Origin: Roseateles sp. YR242
Lineage (GTDB): Bacteria; Pseudomonadota; Gammaproteobacteria; Burkholderiales; Burkholderiaceae_C
Assembly: GCF_900109745.1 (NCBI RefSeq)
Contig: NZ_FOAV01000001.1
Location: forward strand, 186,001-250,000
Direction: 5' to 3'
DNA: 64,000 nt
Both the position numbers and the translations under genes were made by a program. Positions 16,230-25,171 of the stretch are shown piece by piece. Position 1 is the first letter of the stretch. Each line of letters begins with the position of its first letter. The notes under the pieces were generated by a model. That model had not been told where the DNA came from. It saw only the letters and a program-made list of their open reading frames with translations, and did no database searches.

Positions 16230-18857
16230 TCAGGCCTTCGCCCCGGCGAGCCGGGGCTCCACCTGATCAACCTCGTCCACCTGGTCCACGTTTTCCGCCT
16301 GCTCCACGGCCACCGCCAGCGCCGCCTTCAGCGCCTCGCCTTCGTCCCACTGCTGCCCTTCCTCCCGGAGGTTGGCAATGTGAAAGTCATCCAGCCTTGT
16401 ACGCAGGCGCTGCAGCAGCGCCTCCCAGGGCGGGGCCAGTTCCTCCCGCGGCGTGCCCGGCCCGGCCGGCGCGGCGTAACCGGCCAACCGTGCCGCGTCC
16501 GCATCACGGCCCTCGCTGGACGCCAGCCATGCCAGCACCGGCAGCAGGCGCGGGAACGCCTCCTGGCCGCCAGGGCGCAAGGCCTCCGGCGCCACCAGCG
16601 TCTCCAGCACGGTGCGGGCCTCGCGCGTGCGGCCCTCTGCCAGCAGCACGGCGGCGCGGCAGCCGCGCAGCCGTTGTCGCAAGGCGCCATCCACACCAAC
16701 GGCCTCCCATTCGCGCACCAGCACGGCGGCGCAGGGCAAGGGGCGCCCATGGGCGACCAGCAACAGCGTCAGGCGCTGCAAATCATCAAACAGCCAGCGG
16801 GTGGCCCCGATTTCCCGCGCCAGCCGGAGTGCCGCGCAAATGGCCTTCTCGGCCTCGCCGGCCTGGCCCTCCACGCGCCACACATGCGCGCGCGCCGCCA
16901 GGCCCCAGAGCTTGAGGCGTGCCGTATGCGCGCCCTCGCAGCGGCCGGCCAGCGCCGTCACCTCGCCCATCGCATGGCGCATCGCTGCACGGCTGACCTC
17001 GCGGTCCCCGACCACCTGGCGGCACAGGGCCAGGTAGCGGACCGCCGGGTCATCGGCCGTGCGCGACGCCCGCACACCGCGCCGGAACCACACCCCCGCC
17101 CCGGCGGGATCGTGGGGCGCCATCAGGCCGGCGTGGTCGATGCAAAAGCGGGCGAGCACCTCGGGGGCCAGGTCATGCGGGACGTCGTTTTCGTAGGCGG
17201 CATGCCGCCAGCCGGCTTCGTCCACCAGCGAGAGCAGCTCGAACAAGGCACCGGCATTGGCCAGCAGCCCCAGGCCCATCACCGGTGCATGTTCCACACA
17301 CCAGTCCAGTGCTGCCCGCACGTTGCCCAGCTCCGGCGCGAACTCCGCCACCCAACGCTCGTCGGGCATCATCTGGAAGGCGCGCCCGGCACGTTCAAAC
17401 AGCTGGCTCAGCGTATAGGCATGCATGTGCCGCGCCAGGTGCACTTCGCCACACTCCTCCAGCCGCAACAGGCCGTAGGCCCGCACGCTTTCCAGAAGCT
17501 CATAACGGGGCCGGTCGTCCCCGTCCACCTGCACCAGTGAATGGTCCACCAGGCCTTCCAACGCCTCGGCCACGGTCCAGGTGTCCAGCTGGCGGTCGGA
17601 GAGGGCCGCTGCCGCCATCTCCAGCGTGAAGCCGCCCTCGAAAGGTTCCAGGCGCCGCAGCACCAATTGCTCCACCTCGCTGAGCAGGACATAGCTGTCG
17701 TCCATGCAGGCCCGTAGCGACTGGTGGCGGCGCGGCCCGGCCTGCGTGCCGCGCGTGAGCAGGCGGTAGCGGTCATTGAGCCGCTCACACAGCGCGTCCA
17801 GGCCAAAGGTGGCCAGGCGCCCGGCCGCCAGCTGCAAGGCCAGCGGATGGCCGTCCAGGCGGCGGCACAGGGTGACGACCTGGTCGATGTTGTGCAGCCC
17901 CAGCGCGAAAGGCGTTCCCTGCGCGCGGACCTGGTCCACAAACAAGGCCACCGCACCATGGGACAGGGCCTCGTCGACGCCACGCCCGAGTCCCGCCGTA
18001 CGGGCTGAGGTGGAGGCCGGCAGCAGTGCGGGCGTGGAAAGGGGCGGCGTGCGCAACACGCGTTCTCCGGGCACCCGCAGCACCTTGCGGCTGGTCACCA
18101 TCAGTGTCACATCTTCCGTGCCCTCGATCACCGCATGGCAAAAGGCCGCAGCGCTGGCCGCGCAGGTCTCGGCGTTGTCCAGCACCATCAGCAGGGACAT
18201 CGGCCGCAGCACGGCCAGCAGCGTGGGCAGATCGGTGCCGGCGTCCAGGCCCAGTGCCATGGCAACGGCGGCCTGCGGCTCCCATTGCTGGCCGCCCTGC
18301 TGCAGGTCGGCCCACACCACGCCGTCCTGCGCGGCATGCCGCCGGGCGTGCGCGCAGGCCAGGGCCAGTGTGGATTTGCCGATGCCGGGGGCACCCACCA
18401 CCGTCACCAGACGATGGCGCACCAGGCGGCTGAGCAGCGTCTGGAGATCGTGGTCCCGGCCATGCACGGTGATCGACAGCGACGGCAGTGCGCGCGGACG
18501 TGCCGGCGGCAAGGCGCGCTCGTTGATGCCCGCGGCCGCATCGGCCGGCAACTTGTCGTCCTCGCTCAGGGCGAGTGCAAAACGGTAGCCCTGCCCCGTC
18601 ACGGTGGCGATGGCCTCCCGGCCCAGCACACGCCGCAGCGCCGAGACATGGACGGCCGCGTTGTTCTCTTCCACCGCCTGGTCCGGCCAGATGCGGTTCA
18701 GCAATTCGCTCTTGGAGACCACCGCGCCGCGCTGCGACACCAGCGCCCCCAGCAGGTCGATCTGCCTGCCACTGAGCTGCACGGGCACACCCTCGGCGAG
18801 CAGGACCCGCGAGGCCATGTCAAGCACAAACCCATCGAAGCGATAACGACTCGTCAC
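16230..18857 (-). CDS. winged-helix / STAND ATPase transcriptional regulator
   Basis: 875 residues from a GTG at 18857; a GTG at 18953 would add 32 but lacks a ribosome site. Residues 1-95 are an OmpR-type DNA-binding domain (YRFDGFVLDMASRVLL ... VSALRRVLGREAIATVTGQGYRF). Residues about 130-420 are an NB-ARC/STAND ATPase: P-loop GAPGIGKST at 155-163, Walker B LLMVLDNAE, sensor MVTSRK. The rest is TPR-like helical repeats. Such proteins hold transcription activation in check until a ligand or partner binds the repeats. The gene closes the hrp island, so it may control type III secretion, but the target is inference. Confidence 0.85.
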   Translation of the reverse strand: MTSRYRFDGFVLDMASRVLLAEGVPVQLSGRQIDLLGALVSQRGAVVSKSELLNRIWPDQAVEENNAAVHVSALRRVLGREAIATVTGQGYRFALALSEDDKLPADAAAGINERALPPARPRALPSLSITVHGRDHDLQTLLSRLVRHRLVTVVGAPGIGKSTLALACAHARRHAAQDGVVWADLQQGGQQWEPQAAVAMALGLDAGTDLPTLLAVLRPMSLLMVLDNAETCAASAAAFCHAVIEGTEDVTLMVTSRKVLRVPGERVLRTPPLSTPALLPASTSARTAGLGRGVDEALSHGAVALFVDQVRAQGTPFALGLHNIDQVVTLCRRLDGHPLALQLAAGRLATFGLDALCERLNDRYRLLTRGTQAGPRRHQSLRACMDDSYVLLSEVEQLVLRRLEPFEGGFTLEMAAAALSDRQLDTWTVAEALEGLVDHSLVQVDGDDRPRYELLESVRAYGLLRLEECGEVHLARHMHAYTLSQLFERAGRAFQMMPDERWVAEFAPELGNVRAALDWCVEHAPVMGLGLLANAGALFELLSLVDEAGWRHAAYENDVPHDLAPEVLARFCIDHAGLMAPHDPAGAGVWFRRGVRASRTADDPAVRYLALCRQVVGDREVSRAAMRHAMGEVTALAGRCEGAHTARLKLWGLAARAHVWRVEGQAGEAEKAICAALRLAREIGATRWLFDDLQRLTLLLVAHGRPLPCAAVLVREWEAVGVDGALRQRLRGCRAAVLLAEGRTREARTVLETLVAPEALRPGGQEAFPRLLPVLAWLASSEGRDADAARLAGYAAPAGPGTPREELAPPWEALLQRLRTRLDDFHIANLREEGQQWDEGEALKAALAVAVEQAENVDQVDEVDQVEPRLAGAKA

Positions 18858-19804
18858 CTCTACTCGCCCTTCAAGGAGGCACCGCCATTGGGCTCCCACC
18901 ACAGGGCCCTGCACGATGCGCGCCACTGGCCCCTCGCTCCGGGTGGGCGTCACGAAAGTGGGCGCGAGTTTAAGGGTGCGTTATGACAAGGTAAAGCGGA
19001 CCTGGGACGTACCCGGGGGCAGGGGTGGGAGGGCACTGCGCCAATTGACCATCAACAATGGCGCTTGACGACCTCAGCGCCCTGACCCCGCGCGCGCCCC
19101 CTGCACTGCGGCCGCCTGGGGCGCACCATGCCACCGGGGCCGATGCGCCAGGCTGGGGCAGCCGGCACCGGAAAAGGTCGGTGCACCCAGCAGGTCAGGT
19201 AGACAGGCCGAGCGGGTCATGTCGGCAGACCTATCGGGTCATGTCGGTAGACCCATCGGGTCAGGTCGGGGGTCCCAACGGGTCAGGTCAGCGGGCCGCC
19301 GCTCCAGGAACTGGCGTTCTTTTGCGCCTGCTGGTTGCTCTGGATGCCGACGTTCAGGTGGCGCGCACGCAGCACCTCCGCACACCGCTCGATGTGCGAT
19401 TTGTCGGGATGCCACGGGCCGGCACAAAAGCCGCCGCTGCTGAGGTTGGCGTTCTTGGTGTAGACCACACGCCAGAGCAGTTGTTTGAAGTCCACTTGAG
19501 ATGTCCAGAGAGGTCCGGAACCGGCCGACCGGGTCGGCGATGGTCCCTCAGGGGCCCTGAAGCAGGCTTGTGGCGAACATACGGCGCACGCCAACGGGCT
19601 GAACGCAGTATCTCCAGGCGGCCCACCTGCCTGGAGCCGCCGATCACTGATCATGCTGTCAGTCGTTCACCTACAGGGGGTATTCCCGGAGAGCTGACGT
19701 GATGGATTGCCGAAGCCGCCGAGCAATGCGGCCCCGGCGCCTGAGGCCGGCATCCGCGCTAACATTCCGCCGCCCCACGACGGGGCGCCGCGTGAAGAAT
19801 GACC
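18858..19804. other. long intergenic region, no convincing gene
   Basis: About 950 bases between the STAND regulator and the response regulator. It holds the 22-bp tandem repeat at 19192-19301. A weak minus-strand open frame at 19283-19654 (about 120 codons, with a plausible stretch GPWHPDKSHIERCAEVLRA) resembles nothing I recognise and may be decayed. The plus-strand frame across it is low-complexity and not credible. Multiple short terminal repeats with no transposase would fit a deleted insertion-sequence end, but that is only a suggestion. Confidence 0.5.
19192..19301. repeat. 22-bp tandem repeat, five units
   Basis: Five consecutive 22-base units start at 19192, 19214, 19236, 19258 and 19280. 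Each is built on (A/G)GGTCA(T/G)GTC followed by a variable GACC-containing part. The two central units differ by only two bases; the outer ones are more diverged. Because 22 is not a multiple of three, the array is not coding. Each unit can pair internally (GGGTC...GACCC), so protein binding or an insertion-sequence end are both possible. Confidence 0.75.
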
Positions 19805-20482
19805 ATGAACCTGCTGCTGGCCGAAGACGACCCCATCCTGGCCGACGCCCTGTGTGAACAGATGCGTGGCAGCGGCTTCCATGTCGAGCATGCGCCCAAC
19901 GGGGCAGTGGCCCAATACCTGCTGGCCAAGCAGGCCTTCGACGTGGTGGTGCTGGATCTGGGCCTGCCCATGGTGGACGGGCTGGAGGTGCTGCGCCAGC
20001 TGCGCCAGCACGACGCCTCGCTGCCTGTGCTGATCCTCACCGCGCTGGACAGCCTGGAAGACCGCGTGGCGGGCCTGAACGCCGGCGCGGACGACTACCT
20101 CACCAAGCCCTTCGACTTTCCCGAACTGGAAGCCCGGCTGCGTGCCCTGATGCGGCGCAGCCGGGCCATCAAGGCCAGCCATGAACTGGGCCAGTTGAGC
20201 CTGCAGCGCGAAACCCGCTCCGCCCAGGTGCGCGGCGACATGCTGGAACTCAGCCCCCGCGAGTTCGATCTGCTGGACCTGTTGCTCACCCACCAGGGCC
20301 GGGTGATCACCAAGGAGCAGATCAACCAGGTCTGGTCCGGCGAACGCGGCGTGGACACGCTGGCCGCCAACAATGCCGTGGAGGTCTATATCCACCGGCT
20401 GCGCCGCAAGCTGGAAGGCGCCCAGGTGGCTATCCGCACCGTGCGTGGCCTGGGCTACCTCCTGGAACTCGAGCGGTCCTGA
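19805..20482 (+). CDS. OmpR/QseB-type response regulator
   Basis: 225 residues. The start MNLLLAEDDP at 19805 is preferred to an ATG two codons earlier because of spacing from a GAAG site. The receiver is canonical: acidic pair at 8-9, phospho-acceptor D51 in VVVLDLGLPMVDG, LILTA, and K100 in DYLTKPF. The C-terminal winged helix (LSPREFDLLDLLLTHQGRVITKEQI ... VYIHRLRRKL) binds DNA. It is paired with the kinase 9 bases downstream. The sugar-uptake operon follows, so regulation of it, as GltR-GtrS does in Pseudomonas, is possible but unproven. Confidence 0.93.
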   Translation: MNLLLAEDDPILADALCEQMRGSGFHVEHAPNGAVAQYLLAKQAFDVVVLDLGLPMVDGLEVLRQLRQHDASLPVLILTALDSLEDRVAGLNAGADDYLTKPFDFPELEARLRALMRRSRAIKASHELGQLSLQRETRSAQVRGDMLELSPREFDLLDLLLTHQGRVITKEQINQVWSGERGVDTLAANNAVEVYIHRLRRKLEGAQVAIRTVRGLGYLLELERS

Positions 20483-20491
20483 GCCTGCGGC

Positions 20492-21958
20492 ATGACGGCA
20501 GCAGCTTCCGGCCCCCGCCCCGACCCCGCCATGTACTCCCTCAAGCGCCAGCTCCTGCTGTGGCTGCTGTTGCCGCAGGTGGTGCTGTGGCTGGCCGGCG
20601 CGCTCTTCAGCTACCGGCTGGCCGGCCGTTATGCCAACGAGGCGGTGGATGCGACGCTGGCCCAGGCCGTGCGCTCGCTCTCCCGGCAGGTCAAGCCCAT
20701 GGGCAACGGGCTGTTGATCGACTTCCCGCGGGCCGCGCAGGACGTGCTGGAAGCCGACCCCAGCGACAAGCTGCTCTACACCGTCAGCTCACCGCCGGGC
20801 AAGTTCATCCTGGGCAACCGCAATCTGCCCAGCCCGCCCGCCATGCCGGCCAGCCCGCCGCTGGGGGACGCGCAGTTCTATGACGGCGAGCTGGAAGACC
20901 CGGATGGCGGCACCCTGAACGCCCCGGTGCGCGTGGCCGCGCTGTATCTGCAGTTCGGTGATGACCCCAAGGCCCAGCAGATGATGCTGGTGCAGGTGGC
21001 CCGCTCCAGCGCCAACCGGGAGCTGCTGTTCCGCCGGCTGCTGATCGACACCATGCTGCCGCTGTCGATGCTGATCGTGCTGATGAGCATGATCGTCTGG
21101 GCCGGCGTGGGTGCGGGCCTGGCGCCCATCGGACGGCTGCGCCGGCTGGTGGAGGGCCGCAAGCCCAACGACCTGCGGCCCATCGAGCTGGATGCCGCCC
21201 CCCAGGAATTGCGCTCGCTGGCGCAAGCCATCAACGACCTGCTGGAATCCGTGCGCCACAACGTGACGGGCCAGCGCCGCTTCATCAGCGACGCGGCTCA
21301 CCAGTTGCGCACGCCCCTCGCCGGCCTGAAGAGCCAGAGCGAGCTGGCCTTGGCGGAAGCCCCACCTGGGCCATTGACCACGCGCCTGGCGCGTGTGCAT
21401 GAAAGTGCCACGCGCAGCGCCCACCTGGTCAATCAGCTCCTGGCGCTGGCCCGGACCGAGCCGGAGTCGGTCACCCGCCAGCCCTTGACCCGGCTGGATC
21501 TGGTGCGCCTGGCCCGTGAGGCCACGGCCGAGATGGTCCCGCGTGCGCTGCAGCACCAGGTGGACATGGGGTTCGACGAGGAGGAGGAACCCTCCCCCGC
21601 CATCGAGGTGATGGGCATCCATCTGCTGCTGCGGGAAGCCTTGGTGAACGTGCTGGACAACGCGCTGCGCTACGCCGGACGTGGCGCCAGCGTCACAGTA
21701 CGTGTATGCCGGCCGCCACAAACACCGGGGGTGGTGGAGCTGACGGTCTCCGACAACGGCCCCGGGCTGGCCCCTGATATCGAGGACAAGGTCTTCGAAC
21801 GCTTCTTCCGCGGCACCCAGGAAGGCAACGGCTGTGGCCTGGGTCTGTCCATCGTCAAAGAGATCGTGGAGCGGCACGCGGGAAGCGTGGCCGCCCGAAA
21901 TCTGGCTCCGCATGGGCTTCAAGTGGTGGTGAAACTGCCCGCCGCGATGGCAGTCTGA
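20492..21958 (+). CDS. sensor histidine kinase, TctE/QseC-like
   Basis: 488 residues. Membrane helix 1 at about 20-42, a roughly 140-residue periplasmic domain of the 2CSK_N/TctE style, membrane helix 2 at about 184-207, then the dimerisation helix with His270 in SDAAHQLRTP. The ATPase N box (LVNVLDNALRYA), G1 (VSDNGPGLAP), F (VFERFFRG) and G2 (GCGLGLSIVKEIV) boxes are all present. Partner of the preceding regulator. An in-frame ATG 13 codons later (MYSLKRQ) gives a more usual short N-terminus and could be the true start. The ligand is unknown; TctE relatives sense carboxylates. Confidence 0.93.
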   Translation: MTAAASGPRPDPAMYSLKRQLLLWLLLPQVVLWLAGALFSYRLAGRYANEAVDATLAQAVRSLSRQVKPMGNGLLIDFPRAAQDVLEADPSDKLLYTVSSPPGKFILGNRNLPSPPAMPASPPLGDAQFYDGELEDPDGGTLNAPVRVAALYLQFGDDPKAQQMMLVQVARSSANRELLFRRLLIDTMLPLSMLIVLMSMIVWAGVGAGLAPIGRLRRLVEGRKPNDLRPIELDAAPQELRSLAQAINDLLESVRHNVTGQRRFISDAAHQLRTPLAGLKSQSELALAEAPPGPLTTRLARVHESATRSAHLVNQLLALARTEPESVTRQPLTRLDLVRLAREATAEMVPRALQHQVDMGFDEEEEPSPAIEVMGIHLLLREALVNVLDNALRYAGRGASVTVRVCRPPQTPGVVELTVSDNGPGLAPDIEDKVFERFFRGTQEGNGCGLGLSIVKEIVERHAGSVAARNLAPHGLQVVVKLPAAMAV

Positions 21959-22535
21959 GATTCACAAGCCGTTTCATTCTGAGCCATGTCGGTGCATGGC
22001 GACCCTTAGCGGACGCTGCTGGGGTGCACCCCCAACGCGCCGGCAGGCCTTAGATACCAACCATCACCGCGAGAACAGGCCGGATCGTCACGTGATTTAA
22101 CGCACTGACAGCCCCTATCTTGCGACAACGGCCCGAACGGCGGGGCAACTGGTCACCTCTGTCATGCGTGCGCCAAACGCACCGGATCACCTGGCGTTTC
22201 TTTCTTTCCAATTTTCCAGAACGACCGGGCACGCCGCCTGCCATCCCCTTGCCGCCAGTCATTTCTGAACAGAAGCTGAACAACAACTGAACGTCGGAAA
22301 ACGGATGGGCTGGGTGGATGGAAGGCGCCTGCCAGACAGGCGCCCTGCATTGGCGCGCGGACCGCCCCAGGAGGGGGAAATCGACGCGCCAACCGCCCAA
22401 AAACCATAGTGGTAAGCACCAATATAGTTTCATTAAAGGAAAATTAAAGTGCGCCCCGCATGCAAGAAAGATAAACGCCTGCTTAACGACGCGCACCCGG
22501 GCCGTCGTTACGCAGCACCACACGGAGACTCAACC
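21959..22535. other. intergenic regulatory region upstream of the sugar porin
   Basis: 577 bases without a gene, changing from GC-rich to AT-rich towards the porin. The last 130 bases hold the operator-like palindrome at 22406-22425 and AT-rich sequence (TTTCATTAAAGG, AAATTAAAG) suitable for a promoter. A GGAG ribosome site precedes the porin ATG by eight bases. Nothing else was recognised. Confidence 0.5.
22406..22425. promoter_or_regulatory. operator-like palindrome upstream of the sugar operon
   Basis: A 20-base inverted repeat, ATAgTGGT-AAGC-ACCAaTAT, with one mismatched pair, lies about 110 bases before the porin start beside an AT-rich promoter-like stretch. A dyad of this size is typical of repressor sites of the LacI or GntR/RpiR types that control sugar uptake. 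No such repressor gene is in the window. Confidence 0.5.
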
Positions 22536-23720
22536 ATGATTCGCATTGCTCACGCGCACAAGCGCATTCCCCTGGCCATCGGTCTGCTCATGGCCGCTGG
22601 CGCTTCCCAGGCCCTCGACTGGACCGGCTACTTCCGCGCCGGCCCCGGCGGGACCTCCAACGGAACCTCGCGTGCTTGCTACGCGCTCAATGGTGGAACC
22701 CAGGGCATGAAGTACCGCCTGGGCAACGAGTGCGATTTCTACGGTGAATTCCAGCTCAGCCAGGGCTACAAGAAGGACGGCGTTGAGTACAAGGTCACCC
22801 TGATGACCGACTACTACGACGGCTCCACCGACCAGACCAAGGGTGATTGGGACGTGGCGCAGATGTACGCCGAAGCCAAGGGCTTCGACATCGCCCCCGA
22901 AGCCACCTTCTGGATCGGCAAGGAACGCGGCCGTCGTGGTGACGTCCACATCGTTGACACCTACTTCACCGAAATGGTGGGCGTGGGCGCCGGCGCCAAG
23001 GGCTTCACCGGCTTCGGCCCGGGCCTGCTGGGCGTGGCCTACTACAAGACCGACAAGGACTCCAACGAACGTCCCGGCCACCGCGGCAACGTGGAATACG
23101 TGGATGCCGCCGTCAATGAAGGCGGCAAGCTGAGCGTCTTCGGCACGGTCACCAAGGGCCAATTCGCCGGCGGGACCAACGGTTGGGGCCTGACCTTCAA
23201 GCATGAGCAGGAACGCCTGTTCGGCACCTCGCTGAACAACGTGATCTGGCTGCAGTACGCCCAGGGTTCCACCGGCCTGAACTCCAACTTCGGCAATCTG
23301 ACCGACACCTCCGCCGCCAAGAAGTACCGCGTCGTGGAATCGGTGAATTGGCAGACCGGCGCCTGGGGCGGCATGGCCATGGCCCTGTACGCGCAGGAAA
23401 AGGACAACCAGGGCGTTTCGACGAAGTCGGGCTCGCTGGGCGGCCGCGTCTCCTACGCCGTGACCCGCAACTTCAAGCTGCTGACCGAAGCCGGCGTGTC
23501 GCAATACAAGCCTGACGGTGGCGAAACCGCTCGCCTGACCAAGGTGACCTTCGCCCCGACGCTGTCGGTCGGCCCCGCGCTGATGGACCGTCCCGAGTTC
23601 CGCCTGTACGTGACGCACGCCAAGTGGAACCGCGCCGCCGGCAACGTGACCAACAACCTGAACTGGGACGAAAAGACCTCCGGCACCAGCTTCGGTGCAC
23701 AGGTCGAAATGTGGTTCTGA
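22536..23720 (+). CDS. carbohydrate-selective outer-membrane porin, LamB-like
   Basis: 394 residues from the ATG at 22536; the earlier in-frame ATG lacks a ribosome site. Signal peptide to ..GASQALDWTGYFRAGPGG, the usual mature start of maltoporin-like porins. Many alternating beta strands follow, a C-W/Y-rich barrel, and a final strand ending in aromatic Phe (GAQVEMWF), as outer-membrane insertion requires. First gene of the sugar-uptake operon, so it most likely admits glucose or a related sugar. Maltoporin-type call from sequence style; substrate inferred from glk downstream. Confidence 0.9.
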   Translation: MIRIAHAHKRIPLAIGLLMAAGASQALDWTGYFRAGPGGTSNGTSRACYALNGGTQGMKYRLGNECDFYGEFQLSQGYKKDGVEYKVTLMTDYYDGSTDQTKGDWDVAQMYAEAKGFDIAPEATFWIGKERGRRGDVHIVDTYFTEMVGVGAGAKGFTGFGPGLLGVAYYKTDKDSNERPGHRGNVEYVDAAVNEGGKLSVFGTVTKGQFAGGTNGWGLTFKHEQERLFGTSLNNVIWLQYAQGSTGLNSNFGNLTDTSAAKKYRVVESVNWQTGAWGGMAMALYAQEKDNQGVSTKSGSLGGRVSYAVTRNFKLLTEAGVSQYKPDGGETARLTKVTFAPTLSVGPALMDRPEFRLYVTHAKWNRAAGNVTNNLNWDEKTSGTSFGAQVEMWF

Positions 23721-23800
23721 CCGACCGCGCCCGACTGGATTCCCATCGCTGTCATCCCGGGCTGTAGTCCCAACCTCCCCCTCATAAGGAGACAAAGCAA

Positions 23801-25057
23801 ATGATCAAGCTCACGCAACTCGCGAAGGCCGCCACCCTGGTGGCCGTGCTCGCGGGAGCCGGTGCGGCCCACGCCGGTGAAGTCGAAGTGCTGCACTGGT
23901 GGACCAGTGGCGGCGAGGCCAAGGCCGCGACCGCCCTGAAGGCCCAACTGCAGAAGGAAGGCCATACCTGGAAGGACTTCGCCGTGGCCGGCGGCGGTGG
24001 TGATTCCGCCATGACCGTGCTGAAGTCGCGTGTGGTGTCGGGCAACGCCCCGGCCGCCGCCCAGATCAAGGGCCCGTCCCTGCAGGAATGGGCCGCTGAA
24101 GGCGTGCTCACCAACATCGATGGCGTGGCAGCGGCCGGCAAGTGGGATGAAGTAATCCCGCCGGTGGTGGCCAACATCATGAAGTACAAGGGCCACTACA
24201 TCGCAGCGCCGGTCAACGTGCACCGCGTGAACTGGATCTGGATCAACCCCGAGGCGCTGAAGAAGGCCAATGCCAAGGTGCCCACCACCTGGGACGAGTT
24301 CTTCACCACCGCCGAGGCGCTGAAGAAGGCCGGCATCATCCCCGTGGCGCACGGTGGCCAGAACTGGCAGGACTTCACCACGTTCGAATCCGTCGCCCTG
24401 GGCGTCGGTGGCGTGGACTTCTACAAGAAGGCCCTGGTCCAGCTGGACCCTGCCACCCTGCAGGGTGCGCAGATGGAAAAGGTGCTGACCACCTTCAAGC
24501 GCATCAAGGACTACACCGACAAGAACGCCCCCGGGCGTGACTGGAACCTGGCCACCGCCATGGTGATCAAGGGTGAAGCCGGCATGCAGCTGATGGGTGA
24601 CTGGGCCAAGGGCGAGTTCGTGGCTGCGGGCAAGGCTCCCGGCAAGGACTTCATCTGCGCCGCGGCTCCCGGCACGGCCAAGGCCTTCACCTTCAACATC
24701 GACTCGTTTGCGATGTTCAAGCTGAAGAACGCGGCCAACGAGAAGGCCCAGCAAGACCTGGCCACGGCCATCATGTCCCCCGAGTTCCAGGAACTGTTCA
24801 ACCTGAACAAGGGCTCCATTCCGGTTCGTACCGGCATGAAGATGGACAAGTTCGATGACTGCGCCAAGCAGTCGTCGGCCGACTTCGCCGCTGATGCCAA
24901 GTCCGGCACGCTGGTGCCCTCCATTGCCCATGGCATGGCCGTTCCGGCCGCTGCCGAAGGCGCGATGAAGGACGTCGTGAGCCAGTTCTGGAACAGCGAC
25001 AAGATGACCGCCAAGGAAGCGCAGACCCGTCTGGTCTCCGCCGCCAAGACGAAGTAA
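23801..25057 (+). CDS. sugar ABC transporter substrate-binding protein, glucose/mannose type
   Basis: 418 residues. A signal peptide ending AGAAHAG is followed by EVEVLHWWTSGGEAKAATAL, the hallmark of the CUT1-family glucose/mannose-binding proteins (GtsA/GltB type). A good AAGGAG site precedes the ATG. Further family motifs are APVNVHRVNWIWINPEAL and a C-terminal MKDVVSQFWNSDKMTAKEAQ. It captures sugar in the periplasm for the permeases encoded downstream. A hairpin after the stop probably keeps its message in excess over the permease genes. Confidence 0.93.
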   Translation: MIKLTQLAKAATLVAVLAGAGAAHAGEVEVLHWWTSGGEAKAATALKAQLQKEGHTWKDFAVAGGGGDSAMTVLKSRVVSGNAPAAAQIKGPSLQEWAAEGVLTNIDGVAAAGKWDEVIPPVVANIMKYKGHYIAAPVNVHRVNWIWINPEALKKANAKVPTTWDEFFTTAEALKKAGIIPVAHGGQNWQDFTTFESVALGVGGVDFYKKALVQLDPATLQGAQMEKVLTTFKRIKDYTDKNAPGRDWNLATAMVIKGEAGMQLMGDWAKGEFVAAGKAPGKDFICAAAPGTAKAFTFNIDSFAMFKLKNAANEKAQQDLATAIMSPEFQELFNLNKGSIPVRTGMKMDKFDDCAKQSSADFAADAKSGTLVPSIAHGMAVPAAAEGAMKDVVSQFWNSDKMTAKEAQTRLVSAAKTK

Positions 25058-25063
25058 GTCCCA

Positions 25064-25093
25064 CAGGGCGGCGCCTTCACCGGCGCTGCCCTG
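25064..25093 (+). terminator. intra-operon hairpin after the binding-protein gene
   Basis: The inverted repeat CAGGGCgGCGCC / GGCGCtGCCCTG with a six-base loop starts six bases after the stop. There is no long T-run, so partial termination or mRNA 3' protection is more likely than a full stop. That would raise binding-protein output over the membrane subunits. Confidence 0.6.
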
Positions 25094-25171
25094 TTCTCCT
25101 TGCGGGGCCAGGCGGCCCCACCCGGACGCCCGGCCCCGCTCCCCGATCCTCTTGCAGTACCGCCGCCCAGC

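Noticed and set aside
16217-16240. Plus-strand TTCG-N16-TTCG resembling a PIP/hrp_II box
   Set aside because: It lies at the 3' end of the minus-strand STAND gene, no plus-strand gene follows, and the expected YANNNT about 30-32 bases on is absent. Probably chance.
19058-19702. Plus-strand 214-codon frame in the gap before the response regulator
   Set aside because: It runs through a 22-bp non-triplet repeat, has no ribosome site and no family resemblance.
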